Positions 38,323 to 47,526 of a stretch of DNA of 64,000 bases are shown here, one piece after another. Position numbers and translations under genes: made by a program. The notes beneath the pieces were generated by a model that searched no databases, was not told where the DNA came from, and saw nothing but the letters and a program-made list of their open reading frames with translations. The stretch is from Paracoccus salsus (GTDB taxonomy: Bacteria > Pseudomonadota > Alphaproteobacteria > Rhodobacterales > Rhodobacteraceae), in assembly GCF_021556615.1 (NCBI RefSeq), contig NZ_JAKGGD010000002.1:610460-674459 (forward strand). Direction: 5' to 3'. How positions within the stretch are numbered: the stretch's first letter is position 1; each line of letters begins with the position of its first letter.

Positions 38323-39372
38323 TTACTCGGTCACTTCAAGCTTGACCGAACCGGTCGTCACGGATTCCTGCAGCTTCGCGCGCTCTTCATCGGGCAGTGC
38401 GACAAGGCCACGCTCGGCAAGATAGCCGCGGGGGCCGAGCGCGTTTTCCGACATGTATTCCTCGACGAATTCCTGGAGGTTCGGGATCACGCCACGATGG
38501 GCGTTCTTGACGTAGAAGAACAGCGGGCGCGACAGCGGATAGTCACCCGACGCAATGGTTTCCATGGCGACTTCGACACCGTTCAGCTTGACGCCCTTCA
38601 GCGTGTCGGTGTTCTCGTAGAGGAACGAGTAGCCGAAGATGCCCAATGCATTCGGATCGCTGTTCAGGCGCTGAACGATCAGGTTGTCGTTCTCGCCGGC
38701 TTCGATGAACGGGCCATCGGTCCGCATGCGCGAGCAGTTTTCGTTCACCCAATCGTCGTTTCCGGAATCCTCGGCGATCTTCTCGACTTCCTCGAGCGAT
38801 TCGCATCCGGCATGCATGGCCAGTTCGACGAACGCGTCGCGGGTGCCCGAGGTCGGGGGCGGACCCAGAACAACGATCTCGGTGTCCGGCAGCGAGCCGT
38901 CGATTTCGGACCATTTCGTGTAGGGGTTCGGCACCATCGCGCCGTCCTGCGGAACCTCGGCGGCCAGCGCCAGGAAGACCTGACCCAGCGTCAGATCCCA
39001 GTCCGACTCGTTTGCGCGGCTGACGGCAATCGCAAGGCCATCGTAACCGATCATGGCCTCGCTGATATCGGTCACGCCGTTTCCGGCACACAGATCGAAT
39101 TCCGATTTCTTCATGGCGCGCGAGGCGCCAGTCAGGTCGGGATGGCCTTCTCCGATTCCGCCACAGAAGATCTGCATGCCGCCGCCGGTGCCGGTCGATT
39201 CCACGATCGGTGCGGACGCGCCGGTCTGATTGGAAAATTCTTCGGCGACCGCCTGAGTATAGGGGAACACGGTCGAAGAGCCGACGATGCGGATCTGATC
39301 GCGGGCCGAAGCGGCGGTGGCCGAGGCGGCAATCACGGCAAGCGCCGAGACGGTGAACTTGATGGTGGTCAT
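38323..39372 (-). CDS. pstS: Periplasmic phosphate-binding protein PstS
   Basis: High-affinity phosphate-binding protein of the Pst importer. From the ATG at 39372 (after an AGGAGAG site) it has a Sec signal peptide ending around ATAASA, then the phosphate-binding start IVGSSTVFP and the TGTGGGM and SGTRDAF motifs. The 349-aa length and short motif spacing resemble the PstS type common in alphaproteobacteria. An in-frame ATG six codons upstream is less likely. It leads the pst operon behind a clear Pho box. Confidence 0.93.
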   Translation of the reverse strand: MTTIKFTVSALAVIAASATAASARDQIRIVGSSTVFPYTQAVAEEFSNQTGASAPIVESTGTGGGMQIFCGGIGEGHPDLTGASRAMKKSEFDLCAGNGVTDISEAMIGYDGLAIAVSRANESDWDLTLGQVFLALAAEVPQDGAMVPNPYTKWSEIDGSLPDTEIVVLGPPPTSGTRDAFVELAMHAGCESLEEVEKIAEDSGNDDWVNENCSRMRTDGPFIEAGENDNLIVQRLNSDPNALGIFGYSFLYENTDTLKGVKLNGVEVAMETIASGDYPLSRPLFFYVKNAHRGVIPNLQEFVEEYMSENALGPRGYLAERGLVALPDEERAKLQESVTTGSVKLEVTE

Positions 39373-39434
39373 GGATCTCTCCTGAGTCATTCTGCACCCT
39401 GATCTTGGGGCTGCCCGCTGCCTATTCCCCGCAG

Positions 39435-39474
39435 GTGACGTTAATGCGAAAACTATGTGACGTTCTCGTGACAG
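39435..39474 (-). promoter_or_regulatory. Pho box array upstream of pstS
   Basis: On the minus strand CTGTCAC-N4-ACGTCAC (39474-39457) forms a classical PhoB site of two 7-bp repeats with an 11-bp period. A third unit ACGTCAC (39441-39435) lies exactly 22 bp further on, in helical phase. This supports activation of pstSCAB-phoU-phoB by PhoB under phosphate limitation. Confidence 0.78.
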
Positions 39475-39604
39475 CCCCCGCGCGCAGCCATTGCAGGCCA
39501 AACCGCTTGGAAACTCAAGGTTGTGCGGCCTTGCGGCGACACAATCTGCAGGTTCAAGGCGGTCGTTTGTGACAGCCGCGAACGCAGCTTTCCGGCAGAT
39601 CCGG

Positions 39605-40705
39605 TCAGCCTATCCGCCCCCGGACCCCTCCTGTCTGGGCACGGTCCATCAGCAGATGGTCAAGGATCACACAGGCCGCCATGGCCTCGGCCACCGGCAC
39701 CGCGCGGATACCGACGCAAGGATCATGCCTGCCCTTGGTGATCAGTTCGATTTCCTCGCCGTGCTGATTGATGGTCCGGCGCGGCGTGGTGATCGAACTG
39801 GTCGGCTTGACCGCGAATCGCACCACGATGTCCTGTCCGCTGGAAATGCCTCCAAGAACGCCACCCGCGTGGTTCGACAGGAACATCGGCCCGTCATTGC
39901 CCATCCGGATCTCGTCGGCATTGTCAGTACCGGTCAGCCCGGCCGCAGCCATGCCCTCGCCGATCTCGACACCCTTCACGGCGTTGATCGACATCATCGC
40001 AGCGGCCAGATCGGTGTCCAGCTTGGCATAGACCGGCGCGCCCAGGCCGGGCGGGCAACCCTCGATCAGCACTTCGATTGCCGCGCCGACGCTGTTCTGG
40101 TCCTTGCGGATCGCGTCCAGATAATCGCTCCAGGCGGCGACAGCCGAGGCATCAGGCAGAAAGAACGGGTTGTCCGGGATGGCGCGCGTGTCGAATCTCG
40201 CGCGGTTCAGGCGCATTTCGCCCATCTGCACCATGTAGCCGATGATCTTGAGTTCCGGCACAAGATGGGCCAGCACCGCCTGCGCGACGCCCCCGGCCGC
40301 GACCCGAGCCGCGGTCTCGCGCGCCGATGAGCGTCCGCCGCCTCGATAATCGCGCAGCCCGTATTTCAGGTGATAGCTGATATCGGCATGGCCCGGCCGG
40401 AAACTGGTCGCGATCTCTCCGTAATCCTTGCTGCGCTGGTCGGTGTTCTCGATCATCAGCTGGATGGGCGTTCCCGTGCTGCGGCCTTCGAAGACCCCCG
40501 AAAGGATACGAACCTGGTCGGCTTCCTTGCGCTGCGTCGTGTGCTTCGACGTGCCGGGGCGTCGGCGGTCCAGGAATTGCTGGATACCGCCCTCGTCCAG
40601 CGGGACGCCGGGCGGCACGCCGTCGACCGTCGCGCCAAGCGCAGGGCCATGGCTTTCGCCCCAGGTGGTGAACCGGAATTCGCGGCCGAAGGTATTGAAG
40701 CTCAT
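39605..40705 (-). CDS. aroC: Chorismate synthase
   Basis: Last enzyme of the shikimate pathway; converts 5-enolpyruvylshikimate-3-phosphate to chorismate using reduced FMN. Conserved blocks are [12 protein letters not shown] near the N terminus, [15 protein letters not shown] and [20 protein letters not shown]. Length is 366 aa, typical. Its start overlaps the mutS stop (ATGA), so it is translated after mutS; I know of no functional link between them. Confidence 0.95.
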   Translation of the reverse strand: MSFNTFGREFRFTTWGESHGPALGATVDGVPPGVPLDEGGIQQFLDRRRPGTSKHTTQRKEADQVRILSGVFEGRSTGTPIQLMIENTDQRSKDYGEIATSFRPGHADISYHLKYGLRDYRGGGRSSARETAARVAAGGVAQAVLAHLVPELKIIGYMVQMGEMRLNRARFDTRAIPDNPFFLPDASAVAAWSDYLDAIRKDQNSVGAAIEVLIEGCPPGLGAPVYAKLDTDLAAAMMSINAVKGVEIGEGMAAAGLTGTDNADEIRMGNDGPMFLSNHAGGVLGGISSGQDIVVRFAVKPTSSITTPRRTINQHGEEIELITKGRHDPCVGIRAVPVAEAMAACVILDHLLMDRAQTGGVRGRIG

Positions 40706-43332
40706 GCGGTCTCTCCGGTCAGGGCTTTGAGTTCGTAGATCAGGTCCAGCGCCTCGCGCGGCGTCAGGCGGTCCGGATGGATGTCCCTGATCCGGGCATC
40801 CAGCCTGCTATCCGCCGGCTTCACGGGCGCGGAATGGACCGCGCGGAACAACGGCAGGTCGTCGATCAGCGCGGCAGGTCGGGCTGCGCCTTCGCGTTCG
40901 CCGCTTTCCAGAGCGTCCAGGACCTCGCGCGCGCGATCCACGACCGAACCGGGCAAGCCGGCCAGTCGCGCGACCTGGACACCATAGCTGCGATCGGCCG
41001 CGCCCTTGCGCACCTCGTGCAGGAAGATCACGTCGCCCTCCCATTCCCGCACGGCCACGGTGGCATTCTCGACCCCGTCCAGCCGGGCGCTCAGTGCCGT
41101 CATCTCGTGGTAATGGGTGGCAAACAGGGCGCGGCAGCGATTGACCGCGTGCAGATGCTCCATGACGGCCCATGCGATGGACAGCCCGTCCCAGGTCGCC
41201 GTGCCACGCCCGATCTCATCCAGGATCACCAGCGCGTGGTCGTCGGCCTGGTTGAGGATGGCGGCCGTTTCGACCATTTCGACCATGAAGGTGGACCGGC
41301 CGCGCGCCAGGTCATCAGCCGCACCGACGCGGGAAAAAAGCTGGCTGACCATGCCGATATGGGCGGCCCGAGCGGGCACGAAGGCCCCCGCCTGCGCCAG
41401 CAGCGCGATCAGCGCGTTCTGGCGCAGGAAGGTCGACTTCCCGGCCATGTTCGGCCCCGTCAGCAGCCAGATCGCCGGGGTGCTCCCGGATGTCAGGTCG
41501 CAATCATTGGCGACGAAGCTTTCGGATTTCCGCTTCAACGCGCGCTCGACGACCGGGTGCCGCCCGGCTTCGATGACAAAGGCGCGGCTGTCGTCCACGC
41601 GCGGGCGGGACCACCCCTCGCCGGTCGCGATGTCGGCGAAAGCGGTGGCCAGATCGATCTCGGCCAAGCCGCGGGCGGCCTGCCCGATCAGGGCGGCCCG
41701 GTCCAGGACGGCCGCCCTGAGGCGGTCAAAGATCCCCCGCTCGATTTCAAGCGCCCGGTCGCGGGCGTTCAGAATGCGAGTTTCCAGTTCCGACAGTTCG
41801 ACCGTGGTGAAGCGGATCTGGTTGGCGGTGGTCTGGCGATGGATGAACAGGTCCGACAGCGGCGGCGCCAGCATCCGTTGCGCATGCGCCGCGGTGGTCT
41901 CGATGAAATAGCCCAAGACGTTGTTGTGCTTGATCTTCAGGCTGCCGACGCCGGCCTTCGCGGCATAGTCGGCCTGCATCGAGGCGATCACGCCACGGCC
42001 TTCGTCGCGCAGCCGGCGGGTCTGGTCCAGGTCCTCGTCATGACCGGGGGCGACGAAGCCGCCATCGCGCACCAGCAAGGGCGGCTCGGCCACCAGCGCA
42101 TCATCCAGAAGATCGATCAGGGCGTCATGGCCGGTCAGATCGCCTGCCGCGTCACGCAGCAGCGCCGGGCTTTCATCGGCAAGGCGCGCTGCGATCGCGG
42201 CACCCTGGGTCAGTCCGGCGCGCATCGCGGCCAGATCGCGCGGCCCGCCGCGGTCCAGCGCAAGACGCGACAGGGCGCGGTCCATGTCGGGCACGCGGGC
42301 CAGCGCCGCGCGCAGATCCGCCGCCAGACGCGCGTCGTCGACCAGCGACGCCACCGCATCCTGCCGCGCATGAATCAGCGACAGGTCGCGCGACGGCGCG
42401 CTGATCCGGCGCTCCAGCAGGCGCGCCCCGGCCGCCGTCACGGTCCGGTCGATGGCCGCGATCAGCGATCCTTCGCGCCCGCCCGACAGCGCCTGCGTGA
42501 TCTCGAGGTTGCGGCGGGTGGCGGCGTCGATCTGCATCGCGCCGCCGACCCTTTCGCGAACCGGAGGCCGCATCAGCGGCCGTTTGCCCTTCTGGGTCAT
42601 CTGAAGATAGTCGACGATCGCGCCCATCGCGGACAGTTCGGCGCGACCGAAGCCGCCAAAACCGTCAAGGGTCTCGACACCGTAAAGGTCGCAAAGCCGG
42701 CGCGCGCCCGTCGCGCTGTCGAATGCGCCGGGATGCAGGCTGGTCAGCGCCGCGCCCGTATCCGCGATCAGATCGTCCAGCGCCGCACCCTCGACAGCCA
42801 GCAATTCGCGTGGCGCGAGGCGCGCCAGTTCCGGCGCAAGGCGCAACAACGGGCAGTCCATCACCTGAAACGCGCCGGTCGAGATGTCGACCCACGCCAG
42901 CGCGCCTTCGTCGCGCACGGTCGCAAAGGCGGCAAGAAAGTTGTTGCGGCGCGCCTCGAGCAGCGATTCCTCGGTCAATGTGCCGGGCGTGACAAGGCGC
43001 ACCACGTCACGCGCGACCACCGATTTCGAGCCACGTTTCTTCGCCTCGGCCGGGTCTTCCATCTGCTCGGCGATGGCGACGCGAAACCCCTTGCGGATCA
43101 GCGCCAGCAGATAGGATTCCGCCGCATGGACCGGCACGCCGCACATCGGGATCGGCTGGCCCGCATGGGTGCCGCGTTTCGTCAGCGCGATGTCGAGGGC
43201 GGCGGCGGCCTGCACGGCGTCCTCGAAGAACATCTCGTAGAAATCGCCCATGCGATAGAACAGCAGCGCACCCGGATTGGCCTCCCGGATCGCCAGATAC
43301 TGCGCCATCATAGGGGTGGGCTGATCGTTCAT
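40702..43332 (-). CDS. mutS: DNA mismatch repair protein MutS
   Basis: Recognises mismatches and small loops and starts methyl-independent or MutL-dependent repair. The N-terminal mismatch-binding domain has the Phe-x-Glu motif ([10 protein letters not shown]), and the C-terminal ATPase has Walker [10 protein letters not shown], Walker [13 protein letters not shown] and the DGLSIAW block. From the ATG at 43332 it is 876 aa, normal for MutS; the frame is open to 43473 but the extra residues lack homology. It is divergent from the thiamine riboswitch and thiB. Confidence 0.95.
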   Translation of the reverse strand: MNDQPTPMMAQYLAIREANPGALLFYRMGDFYEMFFEDAVQAAAALDIALTKRGTHAGQPIPMCGVPVHAAESYLLALIRKGFRVAIAEQMEDPAEAKKRGSKSVVARDVVRLVTPGTLTEESLLEARRNNFLAAFATVRDEGALAWVDISTGAFQVMDCPLLRLAPELARLAPRELLAVEGAALDDLIADTGAALTSLHPGAFDSATGARRLCDLYGVETLDGFGGFGRAELSAMGAIVDYLQMTQKGKRPLMRPPVRERVGGAMQIDAATRRNLEITQALSGGREGSLIAAIDRTVTAAGARLLERRISAPSRDLSLIHARQDAVASLVDDARLAADLRAALARVPDMDRALSRLALDRGGPRDLAAMRAGLTQGAAIAARLADESPALLRDAAGDLTGHDALIDLLDDALVAEPPLLVRDGGFVAPGHDEDLDQTRRLRDEGRGVIASMQADYAAKAGVGSLKIKHNNVLGYFIETTAAHAQRMLAPPLSDLFIHRQTTANQIRFTTVELSELETRILNARDRALEIERGIFDRLRAAVLDRAALIGQAARGLAEIDLATAFADIATGEGWSRPRVDDSRAFVIEAGRHPVVERALKRKSESFVANDCDLTSGSTPAIWLLTGPNMAGKSTFLRQNALIALLAQAGAFVPARAAHIGMVSQLFSRVGAADDLARGRSTFMVEMVETAAILNQADDHALVILDEIGRGTATWDGLSIAWAVMEHLHAVNRCRALFATHYHEMTALSARLDGVENATVAVREWEGDVIFLHEVRKGAADRSYGVQVARLAGLPGSVVDRAREVLDALESGEREGAARPAALIDDLPLFRAVHSAPVKPADSRLDARIRDIHPDRLTPREALDLIYELKALTGETA

Positions 43333-43437
43333 CGTGGTCCTTCGGCTGCCCTCGCCGGCGTTTCTAGCTGTCGGCGCGGGGCTTGGAAACCACGCTTTCA
43401 CCTTGCGGCGCGCAGGATCCGCACTATGTTCCGGAAG

Positions 43438-43522
43438 TACCTCGGGGGGCCCTGCCAGGGCTGAGACGCGCAAGCGGACCCGTTGAACCTGATCCGGCTC
43501 ACACCGGCGGAGGGAAGGTGAC
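43438..43522 (+). ncRNA. TPP riboswitch (THI element)
   Basis: The conserved core is plain: CTGAGA (43461-43466), then ACCCGTTGAACCTGATCCGG, a short hairpin, and CGGAGGGAAGG. It precedes the thiamine transport genes thiBPQ, so binding of thiamine pyrophosphate should shut down uptake. Confidence 0.93.
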
Positions 43523-43527
43523 GCTGT

Positions 43528-43556
43528 CCTTTCTTTCGTAACCCGAAAAGAAGGAG
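43528..43556 (+). promoter_or_regulatory. Likely expression platform: hairpin that hides the thiB ribosome site
   Basis: CCTTTCTTTCG (43528-43538) can pair with CGAAAAGAAGG (43544-43554) with one wobble and one mismatch. The 3' arm contains most of the AAGGAG site of thiB. This suggests translational control by the TPP riboswitch. Confidence 0.5.
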
Positions 43557-43563
43557 CACAGCG

Positions 43564-44547
43564 ATGAACATCCGCCTAATTGCCCTTGCCATGCTGGCCG
43601 CGACCCCCGTGGCCGCGCAGGAAAAGCCCGTGCTGACCATCTATGCCGGCGACTACATCGCCAGCGAATGGGGTCCGGGACCGAAGATCGAAGCGGGATT
43701 CGAGGCGATCTGCGCCTGCGACCTTCAATTCGTCACTGGCGACATCCTGCCTCGCATCCTGATGGAGGGCGACAGGACCGAGGCCGATCTGGTTTTCGGG
43801 CTGAACACCGACATGACGGCGCGTGCTCGCGCCTCGGGCCTGTTCGCGCCGCATGGCCAGGACACGTCGGACATGTCGCTGCCGATCGAATGGACCGACG
43901 ACATCTTCCTGCCCTACAACTGGGGCGAGACCGCCTTCGTCTATGACAGCACGCGGCTGGAAAACCCGCCCGCCAGCTTCGACGAACTGCTTGAAGCGGC
44001 CGGTGACCTGAAGATCGTGATCCAGGATCCGCGCAGCTCGATCTCGGGCCTGGCGCTGCTGCTTTGGGTCAAGGCGGTCTATGGCGACCGGGCCGACGAG
44101 GCATGGGAAAAGCTGACGCCGAAGGTTCTGACGGTGACCCGGGGCTGGTCCGAATCCTACGGCATGTTCACCGATGGAGAGGCCGACATGGTGCTGTCCT
44201 ACACCACGTCGCCCGCCTATCACATCGCGGCTGAGGACGACACGACCAAGCAGGCCGCGATCTTTCCCGAAGGTCACTACTTCATGGCGGAACTGGCTGC
44301 GCAGCTGAAATCGACGGACCAGCCCGAACTGGCGCAGCAATTCATGGACTGGATCCTGACGCCCGAATTCCAGCGCGAGATTCCGCTGGCCAACTGGTCG
44401 CTGCCGGCCAGGCTGCCGCGGGACGAATGGCCGCAGGTCATGCGCGATCTGCCGCGCCCCGACAAGACGCTGTTCCACACCGAGGACGAGGCCGAGGCGC
44501 TGCGCCAGCCAGCGCTGGACGAATGGCTGCGGGCCTTCACGCGCTGA
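43564..44547 (+). CDS. thiB: Thiamine ABC transporter substrate-binding protein
   Basis: Periplasmic binding protein for thiamine and its phosphates, 327 aa. A Sec signal peptide (about 1-19, ending PVAAQ) is followed by a family 1 solute-binding fold (LTIYAGDYIASEWGPG, then LPYNWGETAFVYD and VLSYTTSPAYH). It is the first gene after the TPP riboswitch and is followed by thiP and thiQ with overlaps. The strong AAGGAG site can be masked by the leader. Confidence 0.94.
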   Translation: MNIRLIALAMLAATPVAAQEKPVLTIYAGDYIASEWGPGPKIEAGFEAICACDLQFVTGDILPRILMEGDRTEADLVFGLNTDMTARARASGLFAPHGQDTSDMSLPIEWTDDIFLPYNWGETAFVYDSTRLENPPASFDELLEAAGDLKIVIQDPRSSISGLALLLWVKAVYGDRADEAWEKLTPKVLTVTRGWSESYGMFTDGEADMVLSYTTSPAYHIAAEDDTTKQAAIFPEGHYFMAELAAQLKSTDQPELAQQFMDWILTPEFQREIPLANWSLPARLPRDEWPQVMRDLPRPDKTLFHTEDEAEALRQPALDEWLRAFTR

Positions 44548-46067
44548 GGCCGGTGGCCGGGGGGGCCGCGGTCGCCGCAGGGCTGGCCGCGTTGATCCTT
44601 GGGACGCTGGCGGTCGTCGCGTGGCATGCCGGCGGCCTGTCGGGGCTGGGTCCGTGGGACTGGCGGGCGGTGTGGTTCACGATCTGGCAGGCGGTCGTGT
44701 CGGCCGCGTTGTCGGCGGCGCTGGCCATCCCCGTCGCGCGGGCCCTGGCGCGGCGACGATTTCCGGGGCGGGCGGCGCTGGTCACGCTGCTGGGGGCGCC
44801 GTTCATCCTGCCGGTGATCGTGGCGATCATGGGGCTGATCGCGGTGTTCGGCCGCAACGGTGCGATCAACGATGCGCTGCGCACGCTGGGGCTGCCGGAA
44901 TTCAGCATCTATGGCTGGCAGGGGGTGATCCTCGCCCATGTGTTCTTCAATCTTCCGCTGGCGGTGCGCCTGATCCTGCAAGGCTGGCAGGCGATCCCGG
45001 CCGAGCGGTTCCGGCTGGCGGAAAGCCTGGGCTTTGGCCCGCGCGACGTCGCCCGGCATCTTGAGTGGCCGATGCTGCGCGCGGTCCTGCCGGGGGTCTG
45101 GCTGGCGGTGTTCCTGGTCTGCCTGACATCGTTCGCGGTCGCGCTGACATTGGGCGGAGGTCCCTCGGCGACGACGGTCGAACTGGCGATCTATCAGGCG
45201 TTCCGTTTTGATTTCGACCTGGGCCGCGCGGCGGCGCTGGGGCTGGTCCAGATCGGGCTGTGCGTCGCGGCAATGGCGCTGGCGCGTTGGATCGCGATCC
45301 CGGCGGCCTTCGGCGCGGGGCTGGATGAAAGCCGCCATGCGCGCGCCCCGCGGGGCTGGCGGGTGGGCATGGACGCGCTGGCGATCGCGCTGACGACGCT
45401 GGCGCTGTTGTGGCCGATCCTTGCCGTCAGCATGCAGGGTCTGCCGCGCATTGCCTCGCTGCCGCCCGAGGTCTGGACGGCGGCGCTGCGGTCGATCGTG
45501 ATGGCGCTGGTCTCGGCGCTGCTGGCGCTGCTGATGTGCCTGACGCTGGCGCTGGCCATCGCGCGCGGACGGGCGGCGTGGATCGAGGCGGCCGGGATGC
45601 TGCCGATCATCGCCTCGCCGCTGGTGCTGGGCACGGGGCTGTTCATCGTGTTGAGAGGATGGTTCTCCACCGACGCGATGGCCCTGCCCGTCACCGTGAT
45701 GATCAACGCGATCATGGCCCTGCCCTTCGGCCTGCGCGCGCTGATCCCGGCCGCGCGGACCCTGCGCGCCGATTACGGCAGGCTGGCCGATTCGCTGAAC
45801 ATGCGCGGCGTCTCGCGCCTGCGCTATCTGACCCTGCCGCGGCTGGCCCGGCCACTGGGATTCGCAGGCGGGCTGGCGGCCGCCCTGGCGATGGGCGATC
45901 TGGGGGTCATCACCCTGTTTGCGACCGATCAGCCCACGCTGCCCCTGAAACTGTACCAGCTGATGAATTCCTACCGCATGGCCGATGCCTCGGCCTGTGC
46001 GGTACTGCTGATGGCGATCAGCTTTGCGCTGTTCTGGATGTTCGATCGCGGAGGCCGCCTTGCTTGA
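44523..46067 (+). CDS. thiP: Thiamine ABC transporter permease
   Basis: Inner-membrane permease with two fused permease halves and about twelve hydrophobic helices. Each half has the ABC permease loop (ESLGFGPRDVARHLEWP and DSLNMRGVSRLRYLTLP). I use the ATG at 44523, which overlaps thiB by 25 bases; a GTG at 44553 just after the thiB stop, with a GAGG site, is a real alternative. The length, about 514 aa, fits ThiP. Confidence 0.9.
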   Translation: MAAGLHALRPVAGGAAVAAGLAALILGTLAVVAWHAGGLSGLGPWDWRAVWFTIWQAVVSAALSAALAIPVARALARRRFPGRAALVTLLGAPFILPVIVAIMGLIAVFGRNGAINDALRTLGLPEFSIYGWQGVILAHVFFNLPLAVRLILQGWQAIPAERFRLAESLGFGPRDVARHLEWPMLRAVLPGVWLAVFLVCLTSFAVALTLGGGPSATTVELAIYQAFRFDFDLGRAAALGLVQIGLCVAAMALARWIAIPAAFGAGLDESRHARAPRGWRVGMDALAIALTTLALLWPILAVSMQGLPRIASLPPEVWTAALRSIVMALVSALLALLMCLTLALAIARGRAAWIEAAGMLPIIASPLVLGTGLFIVLRGWFSTDAMALPVTVMINAIMALPFGLRALIPAARTLRADYGRLADSLNMRGVSRLRYLTLPRLARPLGFAGGLAAALAMGDLGVITLFATDQPTLPLKLYQLMNSYRMADASACAVLLMAISFALFWMFDRGGRLA

Positions 46068-46752
46068 GTTCCGCGACATCCAGGTTACCCGAGGCGATTT
46101 CACCCTGCACGCGGATCTGGCCGTCGCGGCCGGAGAGCGCGTCGCGGTCATCGGCGCCTCCGCTTCGGGCAAATCAACGCTGCTGTCGCTGGTCGGCGGG
46201 TTTCTGGCGCCCGACCGGGGCCGGATCCTCTGGCGCGGACGCGACATCACGGACCTGCCGCCCGGTGAGCGTCCCGTCTCGTTCCTGTTTCAGGACCAGA
46301 ACCTGTTTCCGCATCTGACCGTCGCGCAGAATATCGGCCTTGGCCTGCGCCCGGACCTGCGCCTGAACGAGGCGCAACGGACCCGTGTGGCGCAGGTCAT
46401 CGAGGAGGTCGGCCTGAAAGGCCTGGACCAGCGTCGCCCGGCGAATCTGTCCGGTGGGCAGCAGAGCCGGGTCGCGCTGGCCCGTGTCCTGCTGCGCGCA
46501 CGGCCGGTGCTGCTGCTGGACGAACCCTTCGCCGCGCTGGGTCCGGCCCTCAAATCCGAGATGCTGGACCTGCTGGCCCGGATCGCGGCCGAGACAGGCG
46601 CAACCGTGCTGATGGTCACCCATGATCCCCGCGACGCGGTTGCCTTTGCGCCACAGACGATCCTGATCGACCAGGGCACCGCGATGCCGCCCGCGGCGAC
46701 GGGGCCGCTGCTGGACGATCCGCCGCCGGGGTTGCGCGCCTATCTTGGCTGA
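46060..46752 (+). CDS. thiQ: Thiamine ABC transporter ATP-binding protein
   Basis: ATPase for thiamine uptake, 230 aa. Walker A reads GASASGKSTLL, the signature LSGGQQSRVALARV and Walker B LLLDEPFAALG. I propose a TTG start at 46060, five bases after a GGAGG site and overlapping the thiP end; it gives MLEFRDIQVTRGDF, as in relatives. The earlier ATG (46024) would lie deep inside thiP. The stop codon directly abuts that of the convergent carboxymuconolactone-decarboxylase-like gene. Confidence 0.9.
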   Translation: MLEFRDIQVTRGDFTLHADLAVAAGERVAVIGASASGKSTLLSLVGGFLAPDRGRILWRGRDITDLPPGERPVSFLFQDQNLFPHLTVAQNIGLGLRPDLRLNEAQRTRVAQVIEEVGLKGLDQRRPANLSGGQQSRVALARVLLRARPVLLLDEPFAALGPALKSEMLDLLARIAAETGATVLMVTHDPRDAVAFAPQTILIDQGTAMPPAATGPLLDDPPPGLRAYLG

Positions 46753-47091
46753 TCAGCCATCCGCCAGCTGGTCCCAGACAGCCAGCGCCTTGGCCGCATA
46801 CATCAGCCCCGGACCGCCGGCCATGTTGATCGCCATGGCGCAGACATCCGCCATTTCCTCACGGCTGGCTCCGGCCTTCATCAGCGCCTCGACGTGAAAC
46901 TCGATGCAGGGCATGCAGCGCGTCGCGATGGCGATGCCAAGGGCGACGAACTCCTTTTCCTTCACGCCCAGAACGCCGCCTTCCTTGATCGCCTTCTGCA
47001 TCGCCCCGAAGCCACGGGTCGCGTCGGGATGCGCGCGGTTGAGGCTGCGAAGCTGGTCCCTCATCTCTTCGATACTCGCCCGGGCGTCCAT
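46753..47091 (-). CDS. Carboxymuconolactone decarboxylase / AhpD-like protein
   Basis: Small 112-aa protein of the CMD/AhpD fold. The CxxCxxxH motif (CMPCIEFHV) is the redox-active site known from AhpD, which suggests a role in peroxide or thiol metabolism rather than true decarboxylation. It stands alone, convergent with thiQ without a gap, and its upstream region is the AT-rich stretch before the RTX gene. Its partner protein is not evident. Confidence 0.85.
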   Translation of the reverse strand: MDARASIEEMRDQLRSLNRAHPDATRGFGAMQKAIKEGGVLGVKEKEFVALGIAIATRCMPCIEFHVEALMKAGASREEMADVCAMAINMAGGPGLMYAAKALAVWDQLADG

Positions 47092-47526
47092 GCAATGATC
47101 TCCTTTTCACATTCGAAGCCATGAATATCTTTGCGCTGCGGCGCACGCAAGCGCGAAAGATACCGCCTCAGTAACGCCCTGGCTATCACGCTTAGCGCGA
47201 ATAGTTATGCAAATTTCCAACCATGCGGCGATATCATGTTTCGGACTTTCATTTCGCTCGCGGATCGCAATCCCGTCCCCGTACAAAACAAGAATCATAT
47301 CATCGTGACCAATCAGCCGAAGCGGCATGAAAAGCGGCGCAACAAGCTCATACAAAAAGAAAAATACAGGTGATTCGCACGTCTCGGAATAGGTTTTTGA
47401 AAGCAATTCATAATGGAATCAATACGCAATTTTTTTCACGCCTGTTTCACGCCGACGGCGTATCACCAATCCCGATACAGCTTTCCCGATCAACGGGAGG
47501 CGCAGAAAGAAGAAAGGGAGAACATC
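47092..47526. other. 435-bp AT-rich intergenic region before the RTX gene
   Basis: Clearly richer in A and T than its surroundings. Short open frames exist on both strands but none looks like a protein. It should hold the promoters of both divergent neighbours; one candidate is listed separately. The base composition suggests a regulatory or acquired segment. Confidence 0.5.
47397..47425 (+). promoter_or_regulatory. Candidate promoter of the RTX gene
   Basis: TTGAAA, a 17-bp spacer and CAATAC; a CATAAT lies within the spacer. It would give a leader of about 95 nt. Confidence 0.35.

Noticed and set aside
40777..43464. 895-aa open frame antisense to mutS
   Set aside because: Shadow frame; mutS motifs are complete on the opposite strand.
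47107..47406. 99-aa minus-strand open frame in the AT-rich region
   Set aside because: No ribosome site or family resemblance, and it lies where promoters are expected.
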